A DNA stretch of 6,737 nucleotides from an uncultured Lachnospiraceae bacterium (GCA_947175845.1 CAMWOK010000168.1:1-6737), one strand, 5' to 3'. Counted from the first letter of the stretch, positions 1-5,872 are shown. The notes: generated by a model not told the origin, from the sequence alone. A program made the numbers and translations.

Positions 1-1
1 T

Positions 2-499
2 GCAGAAAATCAGTTGCTGAAAGAAGATAATGCACGTTTAAAAAGCATTATCAATAACGACAGTTCCAATACTTCGCTTCCGCCATCCATGGATCAGAAG
101 AGTGGAAAACCTGCCAATACCTATAATGGAAGAAAGAAAACAGGGCGTAAACCAAGTGGACAAAACGGTCATACCGGAACGACGCTTACAAAAACCCAAA
201 TAGAACAAAAGATTGCATCTGGCAGATGCAGACATGAAATCAAGACAATTGGAAAGGGAACCGGGCAGGATTATGTCACAAAATATGTTGTGAATTTAAG
301 TGTAGAGCCAGTGATCACAGAAATCCGCATTTATGCGGATAAAAACGGAATCATCCGTATTCCTGCACGGTATTGCAGTGATGTGACTTACGGCGAAAAT
401 GTAAAGGCGCTGGCTGTTTCCCTGTACAGCGAAGGTGTAATGTCAAACGAAAGTGGGAGGCCGCAATTAATGTGCTTACGCAGAATTTTTGGGTGTTAA
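2..499 (+). pseudogene. IS66 family transposase, N-terminal fragment (truncated)
   Basis: This is the front part of an IS66-type DDE transposase, the enzyme that moves IS66 insertion sequences. The frame is open to the left edge, so the true start lies outside the window. Visible in order are a short heptad-like helix (LLKEDNARLKSIINN), the Ser/Asn-rich linker with SLPPS, the basic GRKPSGQNGHTG motif typical of IS66 proteins, and a zinc-finger-like region in which only C and H of RCRH remain. It ends in KALAVSLYSEGVMSN. Family resemblance stops at about base 448; the last 16 residues (to the stop at 499) are unrelated and come from reading adjoining DNA in a foreign frame. Full proteins are roughly 450-550 residues, and the whole DDE catalytic domain is missing here, so the fragment cannot be active. 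The family call is by motif recognition only. Confidence 0.85.
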
Positions 500-753
500 T
501 CTGTTTTTTCTTGTGTATAGATAGTGTTTTTCTTTTTATTCAGATGGATAAATATCGTATGTGCATCAGCTTGATTCTTTTTGGTTTTGCAATTTTAATG
601 CTTTTGTCAGAAGTACAGGGTAGATATAAATGCGTTATGTATCCTATCATATCCATGTTGGCAGCAGATGGAATAATAAGACTGATTGTTTTGTTGAAAC
701 AATTGGCAGGAAAGTACAAATTTAAGCTAACACAAGTTAAAAGTAGTTTTTAA
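449..753 (+). pseudogene. C-terminal remnant of a polytopic membrane protein, probably a glycosyltransferase
   Basis: From about base 451 a frame reads KWEAAINVLTQNFW, then two or three hydrophobic segments (WVLICFFLCIDSVFLFI, and ISLILFGFAILMLL), then SEVQGRYKCVMYP, a further hydrophobic stretch and a basic tail ending in LTQVKSSF. The pattern of a last hydrophobic helix followed by SE-x-x-x-RY-x-x-x-x-YP and another helix resembles the C-terminal end of GT39/PMT-like membrane glycosyltransferases of Gram-positive bacteria; this assignment is an inference. No start codon with a ribosome binding site precedes it. A GTG at 472 is the first possible start, but the frame continues upstream to the transposase junction, so the piece looks like a 3' gene remnant left by a deletion. 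It is AT-rich compared with the genes to its right. Confidence 0.6.
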
Positions 754-824
754 ACAGATGAAACGATGGAATTGGACTACGGCAGGTATCGTGTAAATAT
801 AGTACAAAGGCAGAGAGGGATTTT

Positions 825-1073
825 ATGAATGTATGTGGAGAAAAACGTGCTGCAGACAGGTGGATAAAGGGAATTTCGATCGAGCTGTATATATATCTGA
901 TATTTTTTGTGACATCAAACATGACAGACTGGATTACGGTTTTGGCAGGTGGCGGGAACTCAGAAAAGTATTTGTTGGTGTTGATTATCATATATCTTGA
1001 TTTCCGATATGTTGTGTGGTACGCTTTTAAAAAGTTAAATGCCCACGCAGGAAAAGCAAAGTCGTTTTTGTAA
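825..1073 (+). CDS. Small two-span membrane protein, function unknown
   Basis: An 82-residue protein that I do not recognise. The ATG is preceded by a good ribosome binding site (AGAGGGA at about 813-819) at a usable distance, which supports real translation. The first 20 residues are polar and charged. They are followed by a hydrophobic segment at about residues 21-35 (IELYIYLIFFVTSNM), a short loop rich in Gly and Asn, a second hydrophobic segment at about residues 49-67 (YLLVLIIIYLDFRYVVWYAF) and a basic tail (KKLNAHAGKAK). Two membrane spans with both ends inside the cell are likely. It sits between a gene remnant and a membrane glycosyltransferase, 36 bases upstream of the latter and on the same strand, so it may be co-transcribed with it. 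Base composition is AT-rich like the remnants. It could also be a decayed piece of a larger membrane protein. Confidence 0.55.
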   Translation: MNVCGEKRAADRWIKGISIELYIYLIFFVTSNMTDWITVLAGGGNSEKYLLVLIIIYLDFRYVVWYAFKKLNAHAGKAKSFL

Positions 1074-1109
1074 AATAGTATTTCTGAATGTGGGTGGAAG
1101 AAGGATCCT

Positions 1110-2528
1110 ATGAAAAAAACACATAACCCCGACATTGCCCTTCTCCTGTCAGCCGGCATTATAACGGCACTGTATGTCTCTCTGATCTTCAATCAGAATA
1201 TCTGGACAGATGAGGCGTTTACCATTCAGCTGGTGGGAGAAAATGATATTGCCGGCATCATAAAGGGAACAGCAGCGGACGTGCATCCCCCGCTGTACTA
1301 TCTGATAGTAAAACTTTTTGTATCTCTGTTTGGTTCCGGTTTTTGGGTGTACAAGCTGGTCAGCGTCATCCCGATGGCACTCACCATGCTTCTGGCTGTT
1401 TGGTATATCAGACCATGGTTTGGAACCAGGACGGCTTTTTTGTTTTTGCTATTTCTCAATGCCATACCCTGTGTGATGGAATATGGCGTCCAGATCCGCA
1501 TGTACAGCTGGAGCATATTTTTTCTCACGCTTGCGGCGCTTGCCGTGTATGGAATAATTGCTGACGGATGTGGAAAATATTGGTGTATCTTGAGCGCGGC
1601 GGCACTGTGCGCCTGCTATACGCACAATTTCGCGATGATCAGCGCAGTGTTTCTCTATCTGCTCATGGGAATATATCTGGTTTTCAGAAAGGACATGTTT
1701 TCTAAGAAAACCGAGTTACTGCGCTGGTTTTTGTCTGGAACGGTGGTCGGGGTATGCTTTATCCCATGGCTGCTGGTGCTGATGCGGCAGACGAGGGACA
1801 GAGTGGACAACTACTGGATAGAGCCGGTGACGGCCAGCACTGTGCGCGGGTATTTTGGCGATCTGTTTGGTTCGGGGCTGCCGTATACGGAGGGGCTGTT
1901 TGCAGGTCTGCTTCTGATTGCAGTTGTATCGATCTGTGCCGTGCGTGGAAGGGCCGGCAAAGACAGATTTTATGTGGCGGCGCTCCTCGGCGTGCCGTTT
2001 TTGACTGCTTCCGCGGGGATTTTAGTCTCTGTGTGGCTCACGCCCTTTTTTATCGCGCGGTATCTGGTTCCCTGCATGGGACTGTCAGCGCTGGCCCTTG
2101 CAGTCTGCTTTGGAGCAGGGAAGGAGCGGTATCCGTTATCTTTTTGGGCTCTTTGCGCTTTTCTGGCAGCGATGACGGGCAGTTCGTATGCCGCAAACTA
2201 TGCGGACGAGTATTACAGTACACACACGGATGCGCTGCTGCGATATATGGAAGAAAATATGGGAGAAAATGATGTTATCCTGTACAACAATCAACCATAC
2301 GGATTTATCTATGAATGCTATTTTGAAGCGGACAGGTTATGTTTTCTCGAGGATATGGACTTTGCGTCCGACTATGATACCATATGGTATTTTGACAGCT
2401 GTGTCAGCCCGTGGCTGCCGGATGCAGTGCTTGCAGAGCATCGGCTCAAAAAGGAATATGTCGATACGACAGGGATTGAACAAAATGATTTTGTCTTATA
2501 CAGAATCAGCAGACAGGAGTTGGAATGA
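1110..2528 (+). CDS. GT39/ArnT-like polytopic membrane glycosyltransferase
   Basis: A 472-residue integral membrane protein of the GT-C superfamily (PMT/ArnT type). Such enzymes move a sugar from a polyprenyl-phosphate donor to a protein or glycan on the outer face of the membrane. After a first span (residues 9-27) comes the hallmark first outer loop with an acidic pair, IWTDEAFT (D34, E35), where the family places its catalytic acid, then DVHPPLYY (57-64), a motif shared by bacterial family members. Further spans follow to about residue 360, with RMYSWS (130-135) and ARYLVP (316-321) matching conserved family positions. The last 110 residues are mostly soluble, with alternating Tyr and Asp. 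The start at 1110 is supported by GAAGAAGGA just upstream. The stop overlaps the next start (ATGA), indicating translational coupling. Donor and acceptor cannot be deduced. It appears intact. Confidence 0.85.
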   Translation: MKKTHNPDIALLLSAGIITALYVSLIFNQNIWTDEAFTIQLVGENDIAGIIKGTAADVHPPLYYLIVKLFVSLFGSGFWVYKLVSVIPMALTMLLAVWYIRPWFGTRTAFLFLLFLNAIPCVMEYGVQIRMYSWSIFFLTLAALAVYGIIADGCGKYWCILSAAALCACYTHNFAMISAVFLYLLMGIYLVFRKDMFSKKTELLRWFLSGTVVGVCFIPWLLVLMRQTRDRVDNYWIEPVTASTVRGYFGDLFGSGLPYTEGLFAGLLLIAVVSICAVRGRAGKDRFYVAALLGVPFLTASAGILVSVWLTPFFIARYLVPCMGLSALALAVCFGAGKERYPLSFWALCAFLAAMTGSSYAANYADEYYSTHTDALLRYMEENMGENDVILYNNQPYGFIYECYFEADRLCFLEDMDFASDYDTIWYFDSCVSPWLPDAVLAEHRLKKEYVDTTGIEQNDFVLYRISRQELE

Positions 2529-3157
2529 GAGAGATACGCATAAAATTAATATCAATCCTGGTCAGCGCTCTGGCAGTCGGGCTGTTTCTCGCTGCCGCCC
2601 CTCATTTTATCAGGATGACAATCCTGTCGGAAAACAGTGTGGCGTATGATCAGCCGATACCTGGTATCGCGCATGGATATGCCATATCGCAGCAGTTTGT
2701 TCCGCAGTATGACCATGTGGAGGGGATCGAAATCTATATAAACACACTCAACTGCGACGTGTCCCAAGGGAGTCTTAAGGTGAACATATTAGATGCCGGG
2801 CGGGTACGTGTGTATGAAGGGCATATTGAACTTCAGATGCTTCCCGCGTACGGGATGACGGAAATTGCACAGGAGATACAGCTGCAGGCGGGGAGCACAT
2901 ATTTTCTTGAGATGGAGGCAGTTGACACGGTCGATGCCGGGCCGGCAGTTTCTTTTTATCCGACATCCACAGCAGCATGCACTGAGGAAGCTGGAATGAC
3001 GCTTGCGTATGGGGGGATTTCCCTCGAGGATTCTGTGCTGCGCGTAGCGTTTCGCTACAGCGTACCGCCTGCGGCCGGCGACAAAATCGTGTACTGCCTG
3101 TTTCTGATTTTTGTATGCTGCTTTCTTGTGGAGAAAGGAAGCCGTGTGAGCTTGTGA
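2525..3157 (+). CDS. Membrane-anchored beta-rich protein coupled to the glycosyltransferase, function unknown
   Basis: A 210-residue protein that I cannot assign to a named family. It starts inside the stop of the glycosyltransferase gene (ATGA overlap) with its own AGGAG at 2515-2519, so the two are almost certainly translated together. Residues 7-26 form an uncleaved-looking signal anchor. Residues 35-175 alternate polar and hydrophobic positions and look like an extracytoplasmic beta-sandwich, with segments such as GIEIYIN, GSLKVNILDAG and GSTYFLEMEAVD resembling a carbohydrate-binding or jelly-roll fold. A second hydrophobic helix (about 187-203) is followed by the basic tail EKGSRVSL. 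That places the domain outside the cell between two membrane anchors. A role in binding the acceptor or product of the neighbouring glycosyltransferase is an inference. The abrupt end after the last helix leaves open that it is a shortened version of a larger membrane protein. Confidence 0.75.
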   Translation: MREIRIKLISILVSALAVGLFLAAAPHFIRMTILSENSVAYDQPIPGIAHGYAISQQFVPQYDHVEGIEIYINTLNCDVSQGSLKVNILDAGRVRVYEGHIELQMLPAYGMTEIAQEIQLQAGSTYFLEMEAVDTVDAGPAVSFYPTSTAACTEEAGMTLAYGGISLEDSVLRVAFRYSVPPAAGDKIVYCLFLIFVCCFLVEKGSRVSL

Positions 3158-3255
3158 AGATGCAGTTTCTGCCGCCACCCCACATTCAACTGCCACAGAC
3201 ACAAAACACAGGTTTATAAGTGGTGTAAAAAGGAACCAAATCCTGCCAGGAACAG

Positions 3256-3286
3256 TTATCAGATCCCGAAATCTGTTCGATATAAT
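3256..3286 (+). promoter_or_regulatory. Candidate promoter of the coiled-coil gene
   Basis: A perfect -10 hexamer TATAAT lies at 3281-3286. The best -35 candidate is TTATCA at 3256-3261 (4 of 6 matches to TTGACA) with a long 19-base spacer, so a regulated or weak promoter is more likely than a strong one. Arms of the sequence CAGAT/ATCTG flank the -10 on both sides. Transcription from here would give a leader of roughly 150 bases before the ATG at 3447. Position and strand fit the downstream gene; the call rests on the sequence pattern only. Confidence 0.4.
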
Positions 3287-3388
3287 TTATGATACAGATC
3301 AATCGATCGTTTTTGTGCTGGCATGGAAGCGCAGAATAAAACAGCACAGATTCGATCACGCTTTTGTCAGAAGGACTACTCAGGAATA

Positions 3389-3403
3389 ACAGGCGCCGCC
3401 TGT
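3389..3403. repeat. Perfect 15-base dyad (7-1-7) upstream of the coiled-coil gene
   Basis: ACAGGCG-C-CGCCTGT is perfectly symmetric over 7 bases on each side of one central base. It ends 43 bases before the ATG at 3447. As DNA it could be a dimeric repressor site. As RNA it would form only a 5-bp stem with a 5-base loop. Which applies is not visible from the sequence. Confidence 0.4.
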
Positions 3404-3446
3404 GCACGTTGTGGCTGAATCGTCCAAAGTCAGGGAGGATGATGAC

Positions 3447-4319
3447 ATGAGTATGATGATGGGAATAATCAGCAGTTCGAACAGAAAGAGAATGGATATC
3501 AAGGACCAGAGCGGAAAGGTCGTCGGATCGGTCACGGTGCGGCGCGGGTCGACACAGCCAGTGAAGAAGAAACGCCTGCCGTACAGCTTTAAGGAAATCT
3601 CCACGCGGCTGCTCAAGACAAAGAAGTCCGGCAACGCGCACCAGGTTCTGATAAGCGCGCGGCAGAAGGTGGTGTCGCTGCGGCTGATGTACAAGGGCGG
3701 CGTGTATGACGACGACGAGGTTTTCGCGGCGCTGATGCACGCGCAGGCGATTGTGCGCGTGGCAAAGAAGCGCGAGAAACACCTCAAAGAGGAGGAGCGG
3801 GCCGAGAAGAAGGGCGGATTCTGCGAGGCGGATCTCGAGGAAAAGACGGACGAGGCGACGGACAAACAGATGCATGCAAAGGAGCGGGAGGAGACAAAGG
3901 CAGAACGCGACATGCAGCGAATGCAAAAAATGATGGAGGAGTGCGAGCGCATGATGCGCGAGGCCATGAAAGAGCTCGAGCAGCTTGAGAATCTGGATGA
4001 ATTTTCGGAGGAGATGGGGCTGGACGGGGAAGTCAGCATGGACCCAAAGGACCTGGAGATGATGAAGAAAAAGCACCGCGCCGACGAGCTTCGGGAGATT
4101 ATGGAAGCGGACATGAAATACTTGAAGTTTATATTTGACAGGCTTGAGAAGGAGAGGCAGAGCAACAACAGCGGTGGCGGCAGTTACGCAATGGGCATTA
4201 CCGACAACAGCGGCGGCGGGAGCGTCGCGCTGGAGCTTGACGGCGTGGACATTCCGGTCGAGGCCGCGCCGGATGCGATGACCATCGTCGAGGGCGGCGC
4301 GGTGGACGCGATGGCATGA
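3447..4319 (+). CDS. Charged coiled-coil protein resembling a Lachnospiraceae hypothetical family
   Basis: A 290-residue soluble protein of unknown function. The ATG at 3447 is chosen over an in-frame GTG at 3402 because AGGGAGG lies 8 bases before it and nothing suitable precedes the GTG. Residues 1-40 are basic and flexible. Residues 41-112 form the most conserved-looking part (KKRLPYSFKEISTRLL, then a helical segment with YDDDEVFAALMHAQAIVRVAKK). Residues 105-190 are a highly charged, Met-rich coiled coil (RDMQRMQKMMEECERMM), and residues 200-237 a second helix. The tail has two near-identical Gly/Ser units (NNSGGGSYAMG and DNSGGGSVALE) and an acidic, Ala-rich end. No signal peptide or membrane span is seen. 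The N-terminal region resembles hypothetical proteins I recall from Lachnospiraceae, a memory that could not be checked. GC-rich third positions set it apart from the genes to its left. A scaffold or assembly role is conceivable but unsupported. Confidence 0.8.
   Translation: MSMMMGIISSSNRKRMDIKDQSGKVVGSVTVRRGSTQPVKKKRLPYSFKEISTRLLKTKKSGNAHQVLISARQKVVSLRLMYKGGVYDDDEVFAALMHAQAIVRVAKKREKHLKEEERAEKKGGFCEADLEEKTDEATDKQMHAKEREETKAERDMQRMQKMMEECERMMREAMKELEQLENLDEFSEEMGLDGEVSMDPKDLEMMKKKHRADELREIMEADMKYLKFIFDRLEKERQSNNSGGGSYAMGITDNSGGGSVALELDGVDIPVEAAPDAMTIVEGGAVDAMA
4164..4223 (+). repeat. Imperfect tandem repeat encoding the Gly/Ser tail units
   Basis: Two copies of about 20 bases, starting at 4164 (AACAACAGCGGTGGCGGCAG) and 4203 (GACAACAGCGGCGGCGGGAG), encode NNSGGGS and DNSGGGS near the end of the coiled-coil protein. 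They differ mainly at wobble positions. They read as an internal protein linker repeat rather than a mobile or regulatory element, and could vary in copy number between strains. Confidence 0.5.
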
Positions 4320-4360
4320 GAAAACACAATTAATTCAACGCTGCACTGGCAAAATTTCGA

Positions 4361-4375
4361 ATAGTATGATACTAT
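4361..4375. promoter_or_regulatory. Perfect 15-base dyad overlapping a -10-like hexamer before the kinase gene
   Basis: ATAGTAT-G-ATACTAT is a perfect 7-1-7 inverted repeat. Inside it lies TATGAT (4365-4370), 5 of 6 matches to a -10 box, with only a poor -35 (TGCACT, 4342-4347) at 17 bases. The dyad ends 61 bases before the ATG at 4437. A repressor bound here would cover the -10, which suggests a regulated promoter for the kinase-like gene. There is no terminator between the preceding gene and this site, so read-through transcription is also possible. Confidence 0.4.
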
Positions 4376-4436
4376 GAAGATAATAACGAATGGTAAAGCT
4401 CTCTTTATCGTTCCTCAGTGGAAAGGAGTTGGTCAT

Positions 4437-5042
4437 ATGTATAAGATTATTACCATGGAGCGTGAATTTGGAAGCGGTGGAAATGAGATTGGCAGGCGGG
4501 TGGCAAAGAAGCTGGGCATCGAACTCTACGACAGGAATATTCTGGTGGAGGCTGCAAAGCGGCTGAATATCCCGCCGATCTATATCGGCGATCTGGAGGA
4601 GACCGCGCCGGGCAGCATTATCTTCAACCTCTCCAAGACGGCGATTGGCGGCAGCAAAAAGGACAACACCAACCTGCCGATGTCGGAGAAGCTGTTTCTC
4701 GAGGAGAAGAAGATCATCGAGGAGAATGTCGAGAAGCACGACTGCGTGATTGTCGGCAGGTGCGCTTCCTTCATCTTATATGACAGGGAGGACTGCCTGA
4801 AAGTGTTCATCCATGCAGACAGGGATTACCGCATCAGACGCGCGGTTCAGACGGAGAATATCGCGCCTGCGGAAGCTGAGGATTTTCTGCGCAAGTCCGA
4901 CAAGAGAAGGAGCAACTTCTACAATACCCACACCGGATGGAAGTGGGGCGATATGTCTAGGTTTGACCTGTGCCTCAACAGCAGCAGCCTTGGGCTGGAC
5001 GCGTGTGTGGACATTCTGGCAGGTATGATGCAGAAGAAGTAG
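4437..5042 (+). CDS. Cytidylate kinase-like family protein
   Basis: A 201-residue P-loop protein of the cytidylate-kinase-like family (Pfam PF13189 type). It starts at the ATG at 4437, with AAAGGAG 8 bases upstream; an in-frame ATG at 4374 has no binding site. The N-terminus reads ITMEREFGSGGNEIGRRVA, the form of phosphate-binding loop usual in this family, which lacks the GKS/T ending of classical Walker A motifs. The segment LGIELYDRNIL follows (residues 26-36). Then come a hydrophobic strand CVIVGR (103-108), a second strand with KVFIHADRDYRIRR (122-135), and a lid-like basic region with DKRRSNFYNTHTGWKWGD (155-172) before the final LCLNSSSLGLD. Length suits the family. Family members are presumed nucleoside monophosphate kinases, but most are untested and the substrate here is unknown. 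It is distinct from the essential Cmk. A strong terminator follows directly. Confidence 0.85.
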   Translation: MYKIITMEREFGSGGNEIGRRVAKKLGIELYDRNILVEAAKRLNIPPIYIGDLEETAPGSIIFNLSKTAIGGSKKDNTNLPMSEKLFLEEKKIIEENVEKHDCVIVGRCASFILYDREDCLKVFIHADRDYRIRRAVQTENIAPAEAEDFLRKSDKRRSNFYNTHTGWKWGDMSRFDLCLNSSSLGLDACVDILAGMMQKK

Positions 5043-5053
5043 ACAAAGAATAT

Positions 5054-5085
5054 AAAAATAACCGCCCGGGGAGGCGGTTATTTTT
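5054..5085. terminator. Bidirectional intrinsic terminator between converging genes
   Basis: AAAAATAACCGCC (5054-5066) and GGCGGTTATTTTT (5073-5085) form a perfect 13-bp stem with a 6-base loop. The ends of the stem supply a T-run on both strands, so it should stop transcription of the kinase-like gene from the left and of the ABC permease operon from the right. The stop codon of the last permease gene (minus strand, 5084-5086) overlaps the right arm. Confidence 0.9.
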
Positions 5086-5872
5086 ATGATCCGCTGGATT
5101 TGTAATGCCGCACGCCGAACTTCCAGAGCAGGAGCGCCGGGACAGCAAACCAGCACGCTGCCAGCGGCAGAAACATATACGGAATAGATGTTCGTTTTCC
5201 GAGGATATACAGGAGCGGATAGTACTGTATCAGCGCATACGGGACTGCAAAGATCGAAAAGAGCAGCATCTTTTTTCCGTAGATTCCGATTGGATATTTC
5301 CCGAACTCCCGCGCCCCGTCCGTGAACACGTTCATGAACTCGAGCCCTTCCAGCGTGAAGAAGCACAGCGCCGCGTAGATCAGAAACAGCGCGGAGAAAA
5401 CCACTGTTCCGCCGACCAGCATGAAAAAAACCGTGCATATCCTCGAAAGCGTCCAGTCGACGTCACTTTGGGAGATGCTGTACACAAACAGGACAGCTGC
5501 CTGCAGCATGCGCCCGATCCTGGTCAGCTCAAACTTGCTGCCGAGCACCTGGAGAATTTCATTCTGCGGGCGCACCAGAATCCGGTCAAACGCGCCGGTT
5601 TGCACCATTCCGGAAAACAAGTCAAAGCCTCTCGCCGTCATCTCTGCCAGGGAAAATTCGAGCAGAATCAGCGCAAAGCACAGCAGCACCTCGCTGTAGG
5701 TAAAACCCTCGACACGCGAGAACCGCTGAAACATAAAGAAAATGCCAAGAAACACGCTGAAGGAGGTGAGGAACTGCCCGGCTGCCGTGAGGAAAAAGGA
5801 CGCCTTGTACTGCATCATGCTCCGGATATTGATCGAGACGTAATGCAGGTAAAGTTTCACTGTTTTTGTCAT
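5084..5872 (-). CDS. ABC-2 type transporter permease, COG3694 type
   Basis: A 262-residue integral membrane protein, one of the two permease subunits of an ABC-2 exporter. About six spans are visible (roughly residues 25-48, 60-78, 121-135, 145-170, 200-222 and 233-251). The loop GAFDRILVRPQN (93-104) and the motif YPIGIYGK (193-200) are typical of the COG3694 group, which pairs with a COG4587 permease and a COG4586 ATPase. The start has AGGGGGG (minus strand, 5887-5881) 8 bases upstream, embedded in the end of the preceding gene 4 bases away, so the two are co-transcribed and probably coupled. Transcription ends at the terminator it overlaps. The substrate is unknown; homologous systems remain mostly uncharacterised. 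Length is normal and no defect is seen. Confidence 0.88.
   Translation of the reverse strand: MTKTVKLYLHYVSINIRSMMQYKASFFLTAAGQFLTSFSVFLGIFFMFQRFSRVEGFTYSEVLLCFALILLEFSLAEMTARGFDLFSGMVQTGAFDRILVRPQNEILQVLGSKFELTRIGRMLQAAVLFVYSISQSDVDWTLSRICTVFFMLVGGTVVFSALFLIYAALCFFTLEGLEFMNVFTDGAREFGKYPIGIYGKKMLLFSIFAVPYALIQYYPLLYILGKRTSIPYMFLPLAACWFAVPALLLWKFGVRHYKSSGS

Larger units (their letters stand above)
3158..3446 (+). other. Gene-free region with promoter, repeated motifs and dyads
   Basis: No credible coding sequence is seen here on either strand, and no clear terminator follows the upstream operon. The stretch holds a small palindrome (TCCTG-C-CAGGA, 3241-3251) and CAGAT/ATCTG arms at 3260-3264 and 3271-3275. 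A perfect TATAAT lies at 3281-3286, and a partner CAGAT arm of the ACAGAT element is at 3294-3299. A TGTGCTG/CAGCACA inverted repeat lies at 3314-3320 and 3342-3348. The 15-base dyad ACAGGCG-C-CGCCTGT is at 3389-3403. It most likely contains the promoter and 5' leader of the coiled-coil gene that starts at 3447. Confidence 0.55.

Noticed and set aside
772..803. Promoter for the small membrane gene (TTGGAC ... TATAGT)
   Set aside because: TATAGT at 798-803 is acceptable, but the only -35-like hexamer is poor and 20 bases away.
737..1192. 151-codon frame on the minus strand
   Set aside because: It lies antisense to the small membrane gene and the start of the glycosyltransferase, has no ribosome binding site and shows no family features; an open frame in AT-rich DNA.
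3271..3284. Flagellar-type sigma promoter (TTCGATAT resembling GCCGATAT)
   Set aside because: No TAAA element at the required distance upstream, so the resemblance is probably chance.
3402..3446. GTG start giving a 305-residue coiled-coil protein
   Set aside because: No ribosome binding site before the GTG, and the dyad at 3389-3403 overlaps it; AGGGAGG stands correctly before the ATG at 3447.
3186..4168. Two long minus-strand frames (296 and 262 codons) opposite the coiled-coil gene
   Set aside because: They encode Leu/His-rich or Ser/Phe-rich low-complexity sequence, the mirror of Lys/Glu-rich codons on the plus strand, which has the good ribosome binding site.
4164..4223. CRISPR-like or mobile repeat
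   Set aside because: Only two imperfect copies, in frame inside a coding sequence and differing mainly at wobble positions; a protein linker duplication.
4374..4436. ATG at 4374 as the kinase start
   Set aside because: It lies inside the dyad and has no ribosome binding site, and the 21 extra residues match nothing in the family; AAAGGAG fits the ATG at 4437.
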